Source of the DNA: JAICJC01 sp963757605
Lineage (GTDB): Bacteria; Actinomycetota; Thermoleophilia; Gaiellales; JAICJC01
Length of the DNA: 64,000 nt
NCBI GenBank assembly: GCA_963757605.1
Contig: CAVWSF010000001.1
Span: forward strand, 816,027 to 880,026
Direction of reading: 5' to 3'
Shown here: positions 1-8,430 of the stretch, piece after piece
Layout of the letters: each line of letters starts with the position of its first letter
How positions within the stretch are numbered: the stretch's first letter is position 1
Notes under the pieces: generated by a model
The model's input: the letters and a program-made list of their open reading frames with translations, nothing else
Told to the model about the DNA's origin: nothing
Databases searched by the model: none
Program-made: the position numbers and the translations under genes

Positions 1-914
1 ACGAGCACATCGACCAGCCGACCCACCTGGCGGGCGCCTGGGAGCCGCGCACGGCGACGGTGCATCCGGCCCATCTCGTCCGCGGCCTGCGCCGCGTCGC
101 GCTGGAGCGGGGCGTCAGGATCTACGAGAACTCGCCGATGCTCGGCCTGCGCCGTACGGGCACGCCGCGCGTGCGCACCCCGGACGGGGAGATCGCGGCG
201 GGCAGCGTTGCGCTGGCGCTGAACGCCTGGGCCGCCGGGATCCCGGAGCTCTCCCGGGCGATCGTCCCGGTGACGAGCGACATCGTCGCCACCGCGCCCG
301 ACCACGCGCTCCTCGAGCGCATGCGCTGGACGCGGGCCGAGGCGATCGCCGACGCCCGCCTCATGGTGCACTACTACCAGGCGACCCGGGACGGCCGGAT
401 CATCTTCGGGAAGGGCGGCGGCACGCTCGCCTACCGGGCCCGGATCGGCGCGGGCTTCCATCACGACTCGCGCAGGATGGCCTGGGTCACCGAGCACATG
501 CACCGCATCCTCCCGGCCACGGCCGGCGCAGAGGTCACGCACAGCTGGGCCGGGCCGGTGGCGCGGACCGACGACGGCCTGCCCATCTTCGGGCGCCTCG
601 CCGACAGGGTCGTCCACGGCGGCGGCTACTCCGGAAACGGCGTCGGGCCGAGCTGGATCGGGGGGCGCATCCTGGCGTCGCTCGCACTCGGACGCGAGGA
701 CGAGTGGGCGAACGCGGGCCTCGTCCGCGAGCCGGGCCGGGCCTTCCCGCCCGAGCCTGTGCGCTATCTCGGCGGCCGGGTGGTGCGCGAGGCGGTGCGC
801 AAGATGGAGGAGGCCGAGGACAGCGGCAAGAAGCCCGGCCGGCTCGTCACCTACGTCTCCGGGTTCGCCCCGGCCGGGTACGCGCGCGGCGGCGGCCGCA
901 AGCGGCGCAAGTAG
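1..914 (+). CDS. FAD-dependent amine/amino-acid oxidoreductase (DAO family), 5' end outside window
   Basis: C-terminal ~300 residues of a flavoprotein of the D-amino-acid-oxidase fold, a family that oxidises C-N bonds of small amines (glycine oxidase, sarcosine and dimethylglycine oxidase relatives). The frame is open from base 3 at the window edge, so the N-terminal Rossmann GxGxxG lies outside; the GTG at 60 is in frame but internal. The conserved C-terminal FAD segment GGGYSGNGVGPS is encoded near base 620-655. The protein ends in a basic tail, RGGGRKRRK. The substrate cannot be read from the sequence. Oxidative demethylation releasing formaldehyde would suit the C1 genes further on, but that is only contextual. 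Confidence 0.8.
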   Translation, partial: EHIDQPTHLAGAWEPRTATVHPAHLVRGLRRVALERGVRIYENSPMLGLRRTGTPRVRTPDGEIAAGSVALALNAWAAGIPELSRAIVPVTSDIVATAPDHALLERMRWTRAEAIADARLMVHYYQATRDGRIIFGKGGGTLAYRARIGAGFHHDSRRMAWVTEHMHRILPATAGAEVTHSWAGPVARTDDGLPIFGRLADRVVHGGGYSGNGVGPSWIGGRILASLALGREDEWANAGLVREPGRAFPPEPVRYLGGRVVREAVRKMEEAEDSGKKPGRLVTYVSGFAPAGYARGGGRKRRK

Positions 915-947
915 CCTGCGAGCCCGCCCGGTAGCCTCCGGCCGGCG

Positions 948-1513
948 ATGGACGAACCCGTTCAACGGCTTCATGTCCAACCCGTGCGGCTGGCGTCTGT
1001 CTGGATACCGAGGATCGTCACTGTCGATCCACCGCGGCTGATTCCTCACACGGAGTGGCGGCTCGAGGTCAAGATCGTCGCCGCGACCGTCATCCGAGCG
1101 GCGGTGATCTTGCGGGAGGGTTCGACGAGTTCGTCGGGTTGCCGCCGGACCCGCCGCGACAGGAGATCAGCGTAACCGCCAGGTTCTTCCCGGTGGACTG
1201 GCAAGCGTCCGATCGAGTCGGCGTCAGCTTCTCCTACTGCAGGACAGCCGTCGAGGACGCCGAGATGAAGGCGGACCCACGCGACGCTGTGGATGTCGTT
1301 GCACCCGCGACGGCCTCCACAGGCGATGTCGTCGACCTGGCACGCATCTCGCGTCACGACATCACCCTGTCCGTTGTCGTTCTTGACGAACTCGACGTCG
1401 AAGAGCGTCGAGGTGACCGGTGGCGGGTTCGACCCACGCTGCAACACGCATTGCCGACATACCTGGCCCAACTGACGAGCGGACGCCAGAACGGCACCGA
1501 GCACACGCGGTAG
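948..1513 (+). pseudogene. possible frameshifted hypothetical protein in a 619-base gap
   Basis: Between bases 915 and 1533 I recognise no known gene. Two plus-strand frames look locally protein-like. One starts with ATG at 948 and reads through about 1115 (PRIVTVDPPRLIPHTEWRLE). The other, one frame over, runs from about 1118 to the stop at 1513 and includes VTARFFPVDWQASDRVGVSF. Joining them by a single-base shift near 1115-1120 gives one ~185-residue protein. The stretch looks less GC-rich at third positions than its neighbours, which may mean foreign or decaying sequence. No domain recognised; it could be non-coding. Confidence 0.25.
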
Positions 1514-1533
1514 GCGTCCAACCTTGTCCCGCC

Positions 1534-2772
1534 CTATTCCCGCCGGTAGCGCGCGAGCACCGGCGACACGGCGTGCATCAAGGCCACGCCGGCGATGCAG
1601 GCCAGTCCGCCCGAGACGACCGAGAAGCGCACCGAGGTGAGGGCGGCCACCGTGCCCGCCTCGACGTCGCCGATTCGCGGGCCCGACGTGACGACGGCGA
1701 TGTGGAGCGCGCTCAGCCGGCCGCGCATCGCGTCCGGCGCGACGAGCTGCAGGATCGTGTTGCGAAAGACGGCCGAGACGACGTCGGCCCACCCTGCGGC
1801 GGCGAGGAACACGAGCGCAAGCGGGAACCAGTCGTGCGGGACGAGCCCGAAGGCGGCGATCGTCGCGCCCCAGGCGACGACGGAGACGACGACCGCCAGG
1901 CCCTGGCGGCGCACGCCGCCGACCCACCCGCTCGAGGCGGCGCCGAGGAGCGCACCCGCGCCCGGCGCGGCGTACATGAGCCCGAGCCCGTCGGGCCCCA
2001 CGTGGTAGGTCGTGACCGCGAGCGCCGGGAAGAGCGCCCGGGGCATCCCGAAGATCATCGCGTTCAGGTCGATCACGAAGGTCGAGAGGAGCACGGGCGT
2101 CGACCGCGCGAACGCCAGCCCTTCGCGCACCGCGGCCCAGCCGCGGGTCGCCACGCCGGCCGCGGCCGGCGGGAGCGGCCGGAGCCGCAGGATCATGACG
2201 AGCGCGATCCCGAACCCGCCCACCGCCGTCCAGTAGACCGCGGTGACGCCGACCGTTGCGAGCAGGACGCCCGCCAGCGCCGGCCCGGCCAGCGCGGTCA
2301 CCTGGCCGACGATCTGGTTCAGGGCGAGGGCGGATGGTAGGTAGTGAGTGCCAACTAACTCCGGGATGCTGGCGTTGCGAACGGGCGCCTCGATGCTCGA
2401 AAACGCCGCGACCACAGCCGCCACCGCGTAGATCGCCCAGACCGGCGGCGACCCGGTCGCGGCGAGCAGCGCCAGCGCCACGGCGCAGGCTGCCGCCCCG
2501 AGCTGCGCCACCAGGATCAGCCGGCGGCGGTCGTGGGCGTCCACCACCGCGCCCGCCGCGAGCGATCCGAGCAGGAGCGGCACCAGTTCCGCCGCGCCGA
2601 CGAGGCCGACCGCCAGCGACGAGCTCGTGAGCAGGAACACCTGGAACGGCACCGCCACGGCGACCAGCTGGTGGGCGGTCGACGCGACCAGGTCGCCGGC
2701 CCACAGCCGCCGGTAGTCGGGCGAGGAGCGGAGCGGCGCGACATCCACGATCACGCCACGAAGGCCCGCCAT
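1534..2772 (-). CDS. MFS transporter (EntS/MFS_3-like exporter)
   Basis: 412-residue integral membrane transporter of the major facilitator superfamily. It has ~12 hydrophobic segments and the loop 2-3 signature as AVVDAHDRRRLILVAQ around residues 75-90, plus the SSIEAPVRNASIPELV segment typical of the MFS_3/enterobactin-exporter-like branch. These proteins usually export drugs, siderophores or small metabolites by proton exchange; no substrate can be assigned. The ATG at 2772 is preceded by TATAAC with a 6-base gap, suggesting a leaderless transcript. It is divergent from the GAF-GGDEF gene. Confidence 0.88.
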   Translation of the reverse strand: MAGLRGVIVDVAPLRSSPDYRRLWAGDLVASTAHQLVAVAVPFQVFLLTSSSLAVGLVGAAELVPLLLGSLAAGAVVDAHDRRRLILVAQLGAAACAVALALLAATGSPPVWAIYAVAAVVAAFSSIEAPVRNASIPELVGTHYLPSALALNQIVGQVTALAGPALAGVLLATVGVTAVYWTAVGGFGIALVMILRLRPLPPAAAGVATRGWAAVREGLAFARSTPVLLSTFVIDLNAMIFGMPRALFPALAVTTYHVGPDGLGLMYAAPGAGALLGAASSGWVGGVRRQGLAVVVSVVAWGATIAAFGLVPHDWFPLALVFLAAAGWADVVSAVFRNTILQLVAPDAMRGRLSALHIAVVTSGPRIGDVEAGTVAALTSVRFSVVSGGLACIAGVALMHAVSPVLARYRRE

Positions 2773-2778
2773 CGGCCT

Positions 2779-2784
2779 GTTATA
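2779..2784 (-). promoter_or_regulatory. -10 element (TATAAC) for the MFS gene
   Basis: On the minus strand TATAAC is followed by aggccg and then the ATG at 2772. A transcript starting 6-7 bases after the hexamer would begin at or next to the start codon, i.e. be leaderless. No convincing -35 was seen. Confidence 0.5.
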
Positions 2785-2826
2785 CCGAGGGTGCGGGATT
2801 GAGCAGCGTCACATGTGTGCCGATAG

Positions 2827-3858
2827 ATGGAATTCGTGTCCCCTCGAAAGCCGGCTCATCGCCGCGACCGACGCGAGCTCGAGGTGCTCCACCGCGTCGC
2901 CGTCGCGCTTTCGCAATCCCTCGCGTTCTCCGACGTGATGGATGCGCTCGCGCGCGAGCTCGTGCACGCGATCGACCGGGTGAGCGAGTGCACGATCACG
3001 ATCTGGCACCCGGCTCGCGACGTCCTCGAGGTGGCCTCGGTGTACGTCCGCGAGGAGGGACCCTCCGAGGGCGACCGCGGCGACATCTACCGCCTGGACG
3101 ACTACCCGGCCTCGCGCGTCCTGCTGCGCGCCGCCGACGGCTACGGCGTCCAGCGGATGACCGACCCCGGGATCGCGCCGTTCGTCCGCCAGAAGCTGGT
3201 CGAATGGGGATGGTGGACCTGGATCGAGCTGCCGCTCGTGGTGAACGGCCGCTCCGTGGGCCTGGTCGAGATGGCCGACTACCGCTCAGCGCGCCGCTGG
3301 TCGCAGCACGACATCGACTTCTGCCGCACGATCGCCGGCCAGGCCGCCATGGCGGTGCGAAACGCGCAGCTCTACGAGGACCTGCGAGCCAGGTCGACAA
3401 GGACCCGCTGACCGGCGTCCTGAACCACCGCGCGTTCTACGAGCGGTTGGAGCAGGAGCTCGCCCGGGCCGAGCGGGCCGGGTCACACCTGGCCGTGATC
3501 GTCGTCGACCTCGACGACTTCAAGGCGCTGAACGACACGCGCGGCCACGTGGCCGGCGACACCGCGCTGCGCCGGGTCGCAGCGGCGATCCGCTCGACCT
3601 GCCGCGCCGTCGACATCCCCGGCCGGCTCGGCGGCGACGAGTTCGCAGTCATCCTGCCCGACGTCGAGACCGACCTCGACGCGCTCGCCGCCCGCCTCCT
3701 GAGGGGCGATCCGGGCCCACGCCGGCCTGCACGCGTCGGTCGGCATCGCAGTCGCCCGCGAGCCGGGCGCCACCGCCGGCCGGACGGTCGCGCGCGCGGA
3801 CAGCTCGCTGCTCGAGGCGAAGGCGGCGGGCAAGCACACCTACCGCGTCGCCGCCTGA
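2827..3858 (+). pseudogene. GAF-GGDEF diguanylate cyclase, interrupted by two frameshifts
   Basis: Encodes a sensor that would make cyclic di-GMP from two GTP. Frame 1 from ATG 2827 gives an N-terminal GAF domain (residues ~20-185) and stops at 3411. The GGDEF domain continues in another frame from ~3392 (QVDKDPLTGVLNHRAFYERL), with the RAVD inhibitory I-site five residues before GGDEF near 3630-3645. At ~3695-3705 the frame returns, giving AHAGLHASVGIAVAREPG and a stop at 3856-3858. All catalytic motifs are intact, so the two compensating shifts look like recent indels or assembly errors rather than old decay. Total about 344 codons, normal for the architecture. A PilZ receptor lies at 37049. 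Confidence 0.75.
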
Positions 3859-3913
3859 GCCTTCCCGCCGACGGCGGGTCGCTCTACACTTGAGGCACCA
3901 AGAGGTGCCATCC

Positions 3914-4441
3914 ATGCGCTGCCTGCTGCTCGACGCCACCATGCGACCCACCAGCCTCGTGACCCGGGAACGGGCCGTGTCGCTTGTTGTCTGCGGCCAC
4001 GCCCAGGTGATCGCCGAGGAGCCGGGGGTGGTCTTCCGGTCGGAGCACCTGCGCGTGGCGCTGCCGGTGATCCTCCAGGTGCCGGCCTACGTCGAGCTGC
4101 GCCCGCTGGTGAAGCGAAACGTCGTCCGCCGGGTGCTCTTCTGCCGAGATAGCTGGCGGTGCTGCTACTGCAACCGTGAGGGCGGCCCGAGGGATCTGAC
4201 GGTCGACCATGTGAAGCCCCTGTCCCGGGGTGGCTCCCACGTGTGGGACAACGTCGTCACCGCCTGCCGGCGCTGCAATCACCGCAAGGGAAACCGGCTG
4301 CCGTACGAGGCCGGGATGTACCCGCGCCACGTCCCCAAGGCGCCCGACATGGTGCAGGTCGCCTGGGCCGGCCGGCTCACGCACCCGCTCCAGCGCGAGT
4401 ACGTGGCGGCCTGGCACAAGGTGCCGGAGGCCGCGCTCTAA
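3914..4441 (+). CDS. HNH endonuclease domain protein
   Basis: 175 residues with a clear C-terminal HNH nuclease fold. It has a first zinc pair (CCYC, ~residue 83-86), the catalytic DH in LTVDHVKPLSRGG (~98), a second pair (CRRC, ~118-121) and NHRKGN. The ~70-residue N-terminal part matches the widespread free-standing actinobacterial HNH proteins of unknown role. I chose ATG 3914 because AAGAGGTG precedes it at a good distance; an in-frame TTG at 3890 lacks a ribosome site. A TACACT at 3885-3890 may be its -10. No restriction-modification or phage genes are nearby, so a self-splicing or defence role is not supported. Confidence 0.85.
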   Translation: MRCLLLDATMRPTSLVTRERAVSLVVCGHAQVIAEEPGVVFRSEHLRVALPVILQVPAYVELRPLVKRNVVRRVLFCRDSWRCCYCNREGGPRDLTVDHVKPLSRGGSHVWDNVVTACRRCNHRKGNRLPYEAGMYPRHVPKAPDMVQVAWAGRLTHPLQREYVAAWHKVPEAAL

Positions 4442-5298
4442 CTGCGGCCGACCGCGGCGCGCAGCGCCGCCTGCATCTGCGCGGCCACCGGCCCGGGCCG
4501 GCCGTCGCCGATCGTCTCGCCGTCGAGGCGGACGACCGGCATCACCTCGCGCACGCTCGACGACGTGAACACCTCGGCCGCCCCGACCAGGCGGTCGCGC
4601 GGGTACTCGCCCTCGGCCAGCTCGAAGCCCGCGTCACGGGCGGCGGCGAGGAGCGTCTCGCGCGTCACCCCTGCCAGGATGCCGAGCTCGAGCGCCGGCG
4701 TGTGCAGCACCCCGCCCTCGTAGAACCACACGTTCGAGGTCGGGCACTCGAGCGCGACGCCCTCGAGCGAGAGGAAGAGCGCATCGTGGGCGCCGCGGCG
4801 GCGGGCCTCGGCCTGCGCCGCCATGTTGACGGCGTAGCTCGTCGACTTGACGCCGGGCAGGAGCCAGGGCGACTCGTTGCGGGTGGCCGCGCCGATCGCG
4901 AGCTGGAGGGACGCCAGCTCGATGCCGCGGGCCCGCATGCCGTCGAAGCCGCCGGGGAGCGGCGTCACGAGGACGAAGCCGATCGAGTCGCCGTCGCCCG
5001 AGCCCGGCGTCCACACCACCCTCAGCACCGCGTCCGGGCGCTCGAGGGAGGCGAGCGCCTCTGCGACGAGGGCGGTCAGTCCTTCGATGTCGGGCGGCGG
5101 CAGCTCGAGCACCTGGGCCGACTCGGCCAGCCGGCGCAGGTGCAGGTCGACCCGGAAGGGCAGGCCGGCGTAGACGCGCATCGTCTCGAACGCAGCCCGG
5201 CCGCGCAGCACCGCCTCGTCGTCGGCGCGCAGGAGCGGCGTCGCCGGGTCGACGACGCCGCGGCCGAGCACTGCGAGGGCGAGCGGGGCCGGCGACAC
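4438..5298 (-). CDS. class IV PLP aminotransferase (aminodeoxychorismate lyase / branched-chain aminotransferase-like)
   Basis: 286-residue fold-type IV PLP enzyme. The catalytic lysine is in GVKSTSYAVNMAAQAEA, the phosphate/cofactor loop is LECPTSNVWF, and the C-terminal motif is EVFTSSSVREVMPV. It also has the N-terminal GRAAFETMRVY. These features fit 4-amino-4-deoxychorismate lyase (PabC) or a branched-chain/D-amino-acid aminotransferase; motifs alone do not separate them. The GTG at 5298 is preferred: a longer TTG start at 5340 would overlap the divergent methyltransferase. Its last bases overlap the HNH stop by 4 nt (convergent). Confidence 0.8.
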   Translation of the reverse strand: MSPAPLALAVLGRGVVDPATPLLRADDEAVLRGRAAFETMRVYAGLPFRVDLHLRRLAESAQVLELPPPDIEGLTALVAEALASLERPDAVLRVVWTPGSGDGDSIGFVLVTPLPGGFDGMRARGIELASLQLAIGAATRNESPWLLPGVKSTSYAVNMAAQAEARRRGAHDALFLSLEGVALECPTSNVWFYEGGVLHTPALELGILAGVTRETLLAAARDAGFELAEGEYPRDRLVGAAEVFTSSSVREVMPVVRLDGETIGDGRPGPVAAQMQAALRAAVGRS

Positions 5299-5305
5299 GT
5301 GTGCG

Positions 5306-6049
5306 ATGGTACTGCCAGTGACGGCGACCTCCGACCGCAAGGCGCACGCCCGCTCGCTCTTCGCCGGGATCGCCGGCGACTACGACCGCTGGGCGCAGCT
5401 GCTCTCGTTCGGCCAGGACCGGCGCTGGCACGACCTGATGATCGAGACGCTCGCGCCCGCCGCGGCCCGCCCCGGGGCCCTCGTCGCCGACGTCGCCACC
5501 GGCACGGCCGCCGTGGGGATCGCCCTCGCTCGCCGCTATCCGGGCTGCCGCGTGGTCGGGATCGACCAGAGCCCCGAGATGCTGGCGGGCGGCACGCGCC
5601 GGGTGGAGGCGGCCGGGCTCGGCGGGCGGATCGAGCTCGTCGAGGGACAGGCCGAGCGGCTCCCGCTCGAGACCGGATCGGTCGACGCCCTCACCCACAC
5701 CTACCTGCTGCGCTACGTCGACGACCCGCCTGCCACCGTGGCGCGCATGGCAGAGGCGATCCGGCCCGGCGGCATGATGGCCTCGCTCGAGTTCGGCGTC
5801 CCCGTCGGCGCGGCCCTCCCCGCGTGGCGACTGTGGACGCGGGCCGGGCTGCCGCTCCTCGGCGCTCCGGGCGGGCGGGCCTGGGTCGCGACCGGCCGCT
5901 TCCTGGGCCCGAGCATCGAGCGCTTCTGGCGAGAGCATCCGCTCGAGGAGGTGCTCGGCTGGTGGGCCGCCGCGGGCATGGAGGGGATCCGCGCCCGCCG
6001 CCTCAGCCTCGGCGGCGGCGTCATCGTCTGGGGCACGCGCTCGGGCTGA
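5306..6049 (+). CDS. UbiE/MenG-like SAM-dependent methyltransferase
   Basis: 247-residue class I methyltransferase. Motif I is DVATGTAAVGIAL (~62-74), followed by the acidic strand end GIDQSPEML (~88-96) and motif III IRPGGMMASLEFGVP. The N-terminal FAGIAGDYDRWAQLLSFGQDRRWH resembles demethylmenaquinone/ubiquinone methyltransferase (MenG/UbiE), which C-methylates the quinone ring. No other menaquinone genes are nearby, so the substrate is inferred from similarity only. The start lies only 7 bases from the divergent aminotransferase GTG, leaving little room for conventional promoters. Confidence 0.75.
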   Translation: MVLPVTATSDRKAHARSLFAGIAGDYDRWAQLLSFGQDRRWHDLMIETLAPAAARPGALVADVATGTAAVGIALARRYPGCRVVGIDQSPEMLAGGTRRVEAAGLGGRIELVEGQAERLPLETGSVDALTHTYLLRYVDDPPATVARMAEAIRPGGMMASLEFGVPVGAALPAWRLWTRAGLPLLGAPGGRAWVATGRFLGPSIERFWREHPLEEVLGWWAAAGMEGIRARRLSLGGGVIVWGTRSG

Positions 6050-6052
6050 CCG

Positions 6053-6589
6053 TCAGGCCGCGACGGGCGGCGGCAGCTCCTCGGAGGCCGGCGCGTTCCT
6101 GCGAGCCAGGCAGCCGTCCGCGGCGATCTCGTAGTAGCCCATCCGCTCGAGCGGCGGCGAGTAGAGATGCAGCGAGACCGACGCGCCCGCCCCGCCGTTT
6201 CGCACGTCGTGGATGCGCGAGGAGTCGAAGCAGAAGCCCTCGCCGGCCGCATGCGCCGAGCTGACGACGCCGGGCTCGCCCATCACGAGCCGGTCCTCGG
6301 TGAGGGTGCCGTCGACGACGCGGACGGCGCCGCTCGAGAGGTCGTGGTCGTGCAGGCCCGTGTCCTGCGACCCGGACCAGCAGATGAGCCACGCGTCGAG
6401 CACCGCGTCGCGGTGGATGCGGACGTAGACCCGCCGGTCCTCGTCGTGCTCCACCAGATGGCCCCACAGGTCGGCGCAGGCCGCGAGGTCGTGGGCCAGC
6501 TCCAGGAGCCGGCCCGGCTCGAGGTCTCCCGAGGCCGGCACCCGTTCCTCGAACCAGCGTGCCAGAGCGGGCTCCACGTGCGCGTCCAT
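6053..6589 (-). CDS. cysteine dioxygenase type I family (cupin)
   Basis: 178-residue non-haem iron thiol dioxygenase. The three iron-binding histidines are visible as H80 and H82 in GLHDHD and H127 in SRIHDVRN. The fold oxidises cysteine to cysteine sulfinate with O2 in the cytosol; 3-mercaptopropionate dioxygenases share the site, so the thiol is not certain. The ATG at 6587-6589 is the only start placing the family N-terminus correctly. It is divergent from a LacI-family regulator with a palindromic operator 19 bases upstream of this start, so that regulator probably controls it. Confidence 0.85.
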   Translation of the reverse strand: MDAHVEPALARWFEERVPASGDLEPGRLLELAHDLAACADLWGHLVEHDEDRRVYVRIHRDAVLDAWLICWSGSQDTGLHDHDLSSGAVRVVDGTLTEDRLVMGEPGVVSSAHAAGEGFCFDSSRIHDVRNGGAGASVSLHLYSPPLERMGYYEIAADGCLARRNAPASEELPPPVAA

Positions 6590-6607
6590 TTGCGACCCCC
6601 GGGTGCT

Positions 6608-6623
6608 TGTGAAACGATTAACA
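6608..6623. promoter_or_regulatory. LacI-family operator palindrome
   Basis: TGTGAAACGATTAACA is a perfect match to a symmetric TGTnAAnCGnTTnACA pattern with the central CG step that LacI-family helices insert into. It is the only such palindrome in the 39-base gap between the cysteine dioxygenase start (6589) and the regulator start (6629). A dimer here could block both promoters, giving autoregulation and control of the dioxygenase. Confidence 0.75.
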
Positions 6624-6628
6624 GCATC

Positions 6629-7600
6629 ATGGCGCAGACGACCGCCCGGCGCAAGCGCGCCACGCTGCGCGACCTGGCAGAGGCCACCGGGCTGTCGCCG
6701 GCCGGCGTGTCGTACGCCCTGCGCGGGCAGCGGGTGTCCTCCGAGACCGAGGCCCGCGTCCGGGCCGAGGCCGCGCGCATCGGCTTTCGCTCCGACCCGA
6801 TCGCCCGTGCCCTGCGCGGAGGCGCCACCGGCCTCGTCGGCATGATCGGCGGCAGCCTCGACGACTTCTGGCACCAGGAGTTCGCCTCCGAGCTGCAGCG
6901 CTGCCTTCGCCGCCGCGGCCGCCACATGCTGCTCGCCGATGCCGGCGGCGACGCCGATGCGGAGATCGCGCTCGCCGAGAGCCTCTCCGACCAGCGCGTC
7001 GACGGGCTCGTCGCCCTCCCCGTCGAGCCCGGCTCGCCCGCGTGGCTTCCCGTCGTGGAGGCCGTCCCCACCGTGGCCGTGGGCGCGGCGCTGCCGGCGC
7101 CCGCAGGAGCCGTGCGCTTCGCCGCGGATGCCGGGTTCGACCTCGTGCTCGACCACCTGCACGATGCCGGCCACCGCCGGATCCTGGTGCTGGCCACGGG
7201 CACCCACCGGCCGCCGCGCCGGGCCGGCGTCCGCACCGTGCGGTGCGGCTTCGCGCCCGCCGACGGCCGCGCCGCCGCCCTGCGCGCGCTCGACCGGGAC
7301 GACAGGCCGTCCGCCGTCTTCGCCCTCTCCGACGCGCTCGCCTACGGCGCCTACATGGCGTGCGCCGACCTCGGGCTCGACATCCCCGGCGACGTCGCCG
7401 TCGCCGGCTTCGACGACCACCCGCTCTCGCCGCTCGTCGCCCCGCCGCTCACAAGCGTCAGCTGGGACACCGCGGCGGCTGCGGCCGCTGCGGCCGAGAT
7501 GCTGGTCGGGGCGATCGACGACGGCCGGGCCGCCGGCGAGGTCGTCGTCCCGCCCAGGCTTCGGCCGCGCCGGTCGACGGCGGCTCAGCCGCGCGCGTAG
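6629..7600 (+). CDS. LacI-family transcriptional regulator
   Basis: 323-residue repressor. The N-terminal helix-turn-helix and hinge (TLRDLAEATGLSPAGVSYAL, residues ~11-30) are followed by a periplasmic-binding-protein-like effector domain ending in the family motif DVAVAGFDDHPLSPLVAPPLTSV. The effector domain has a short middle section, with the PPRRAGVRTVRCGF region shorter than usual, so total length is slightly under the usual 330-345. Start ATG 6629. The gene's 3' end overlaps the convergent GNAT gene by 16 bases. The likely target is the divergent cysteine dioxygenase through the operator at 6608-6623; the inducer is unknown. Confidence 0.9.
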   Translation: MAQTTARRKRATLRDLAEATGLSPAGVSYALRGQRVSSETEARVRAEAARIGFRSDPIARALRGGATGLVGMIGGSLDDFWHQEFASELQRCLRRRGRHMLLADAGGDADAEIALAESLSDQRVDGLVALPVEPGSPAWLPVVEAVPTVAVGAALPAPAGAVRFAADAGFDLVLDHLHDAGHRRILVLATGTHRPPRRAGVRTVRCGFAPADGRAAALRALDRDDRPSAVFALSDALAYGAYMACADLGLDIPGDVAVAGFDDHPLSPLVAPPLTSVSWDTAAAAAAAAEMLVGAIDDGRAAGEVVVPPRLRPRRSTAAQPRA

Positions 7601-8430
7601 ACCGCGTGGCGGCGCAACTCGCGCATCCCGGCGCGGCGGTAGAGCCGCACGGCCCCGGTCGGGTTGTCCGCGTCGACCTTGAGCCGCACCCCGCCGACCC
7701 CGCGCCCGGCGAACTCGGCGAAGACGGCGTAGAGCAGCGCCTCCCCCAGCCCGCGGCCGCGGAACGCGGGCCGGACGGCCAGGTCCTTCACGAACCCCTC
7801 CGTCCAGCACTGGGCAACCCCGGCCACGATCCCGTCCGCGGCGGCCACGAACACGAGCGCCGGGTCGTAGGAGGGGTCGCCGGTCACCCACGGCAGCCAT
7901 TCCTCGTAGGGCGCGACGCGCTCGTCGCTCCCGGCGAAGGCCTCCACCAGCGTGGCGTGCACCTCCGGCGCGTCGCGCTCGGCGACGAAGGGCCGCAGGC
8001 GAATGCCCTCCGGCCACGGCGGCTCGGGCGACGCGCCGGACAGCTCGATGCCCATCTCGAGCACCTGGTGCACACGCGTGAACCCGAGCCGCTCGAAGGC
8101 GCTGCAGACGTCGCCCTCCCAGCCGGGGAGCACCGCCTCGAGCGGGCCGCCGTGGTGCGAGGCGGCCGCGTCGACGAGCGCGCCGAGAGCGGCGTCGATG
8201 TCCGCACCCGGCCGGATCCACAGGTCGAGCCCGCCACCGGAGTCGACGGCCGCGTAGCCGTCCAGCGCTCCACCGGAGCCGTCCACCACCCAGTGGCCGC
8301 CCGCCGGATAATGCGCGGCCATGAACTCGCTCGTGGTGCGCGCCTCGCCGTGCACCTGGACGTCCCACGCCCGCCGCAGGTCGAGGACGCCATCGAGGTC
8401 GCCGCGCTCCGCGGGCCGGGCGGCGGCCAC
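7585..8430 (-). CDS. tandem GNAT acetyltransferase (MshD-like arrangement)
   Basis: 281 residues with two GNAT-type modules. The C-terminal one (~130-281) has the acetyl-CoA loop RPAFRGRGLGEALL and the terminal NPTGAVRLYRRAGM. The N-terminal half is a degenerate GNAT repeat. This double layout is that of mycothiol synthase MshD and related actinobacterial enzymes, but the sequence does not prove that substrate. It starts with GTG 8430, sharing one base with the stop of the upstream oxidoreductase gene (TAGTG), so the two are translationally coupled. Confidence 0.8.
   Translation of the reverse strand: MAAARPAERGDLDGVLDLRRAWDVQVHGEARTTSEFMAAHYPAGGHWVVDGSGGALDGYAAVDSGGGLDLWIRPGADIDAALGALVDAAASHHGGPLEAVLPGWEGDVCSAFERLGFTRVHQVLEMGIELSGASPEPPWPEGIRLRPFVAERDAPEVHATLVEAFAGSDERVAPYEEWLPWVTGDPSYDPALVFVAAADGIVAGVAQCWTEGFVKDLAVRPAFRGRGLGEALLYAVFAEFAGRGVGGVRLKVDADNPTGAVRLYRRAGMRELRRHAVYARG

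Noticed and set aside
4243..6264. A 673-residue plus-strand open frame
   Set aside because: It is an Arg/Ala-rich antisense or out-of-frame reading of the aminotransferase and methyltransferase genes, a usual artefact at this GC content.
6053..8368. Extension of cysteine dioxygenase into a 771-residue protein
   Set aside because: The family N-terminus starts at ATG 6589; upstream residues are low-complexity and overlap the LacI and GNAT genes.
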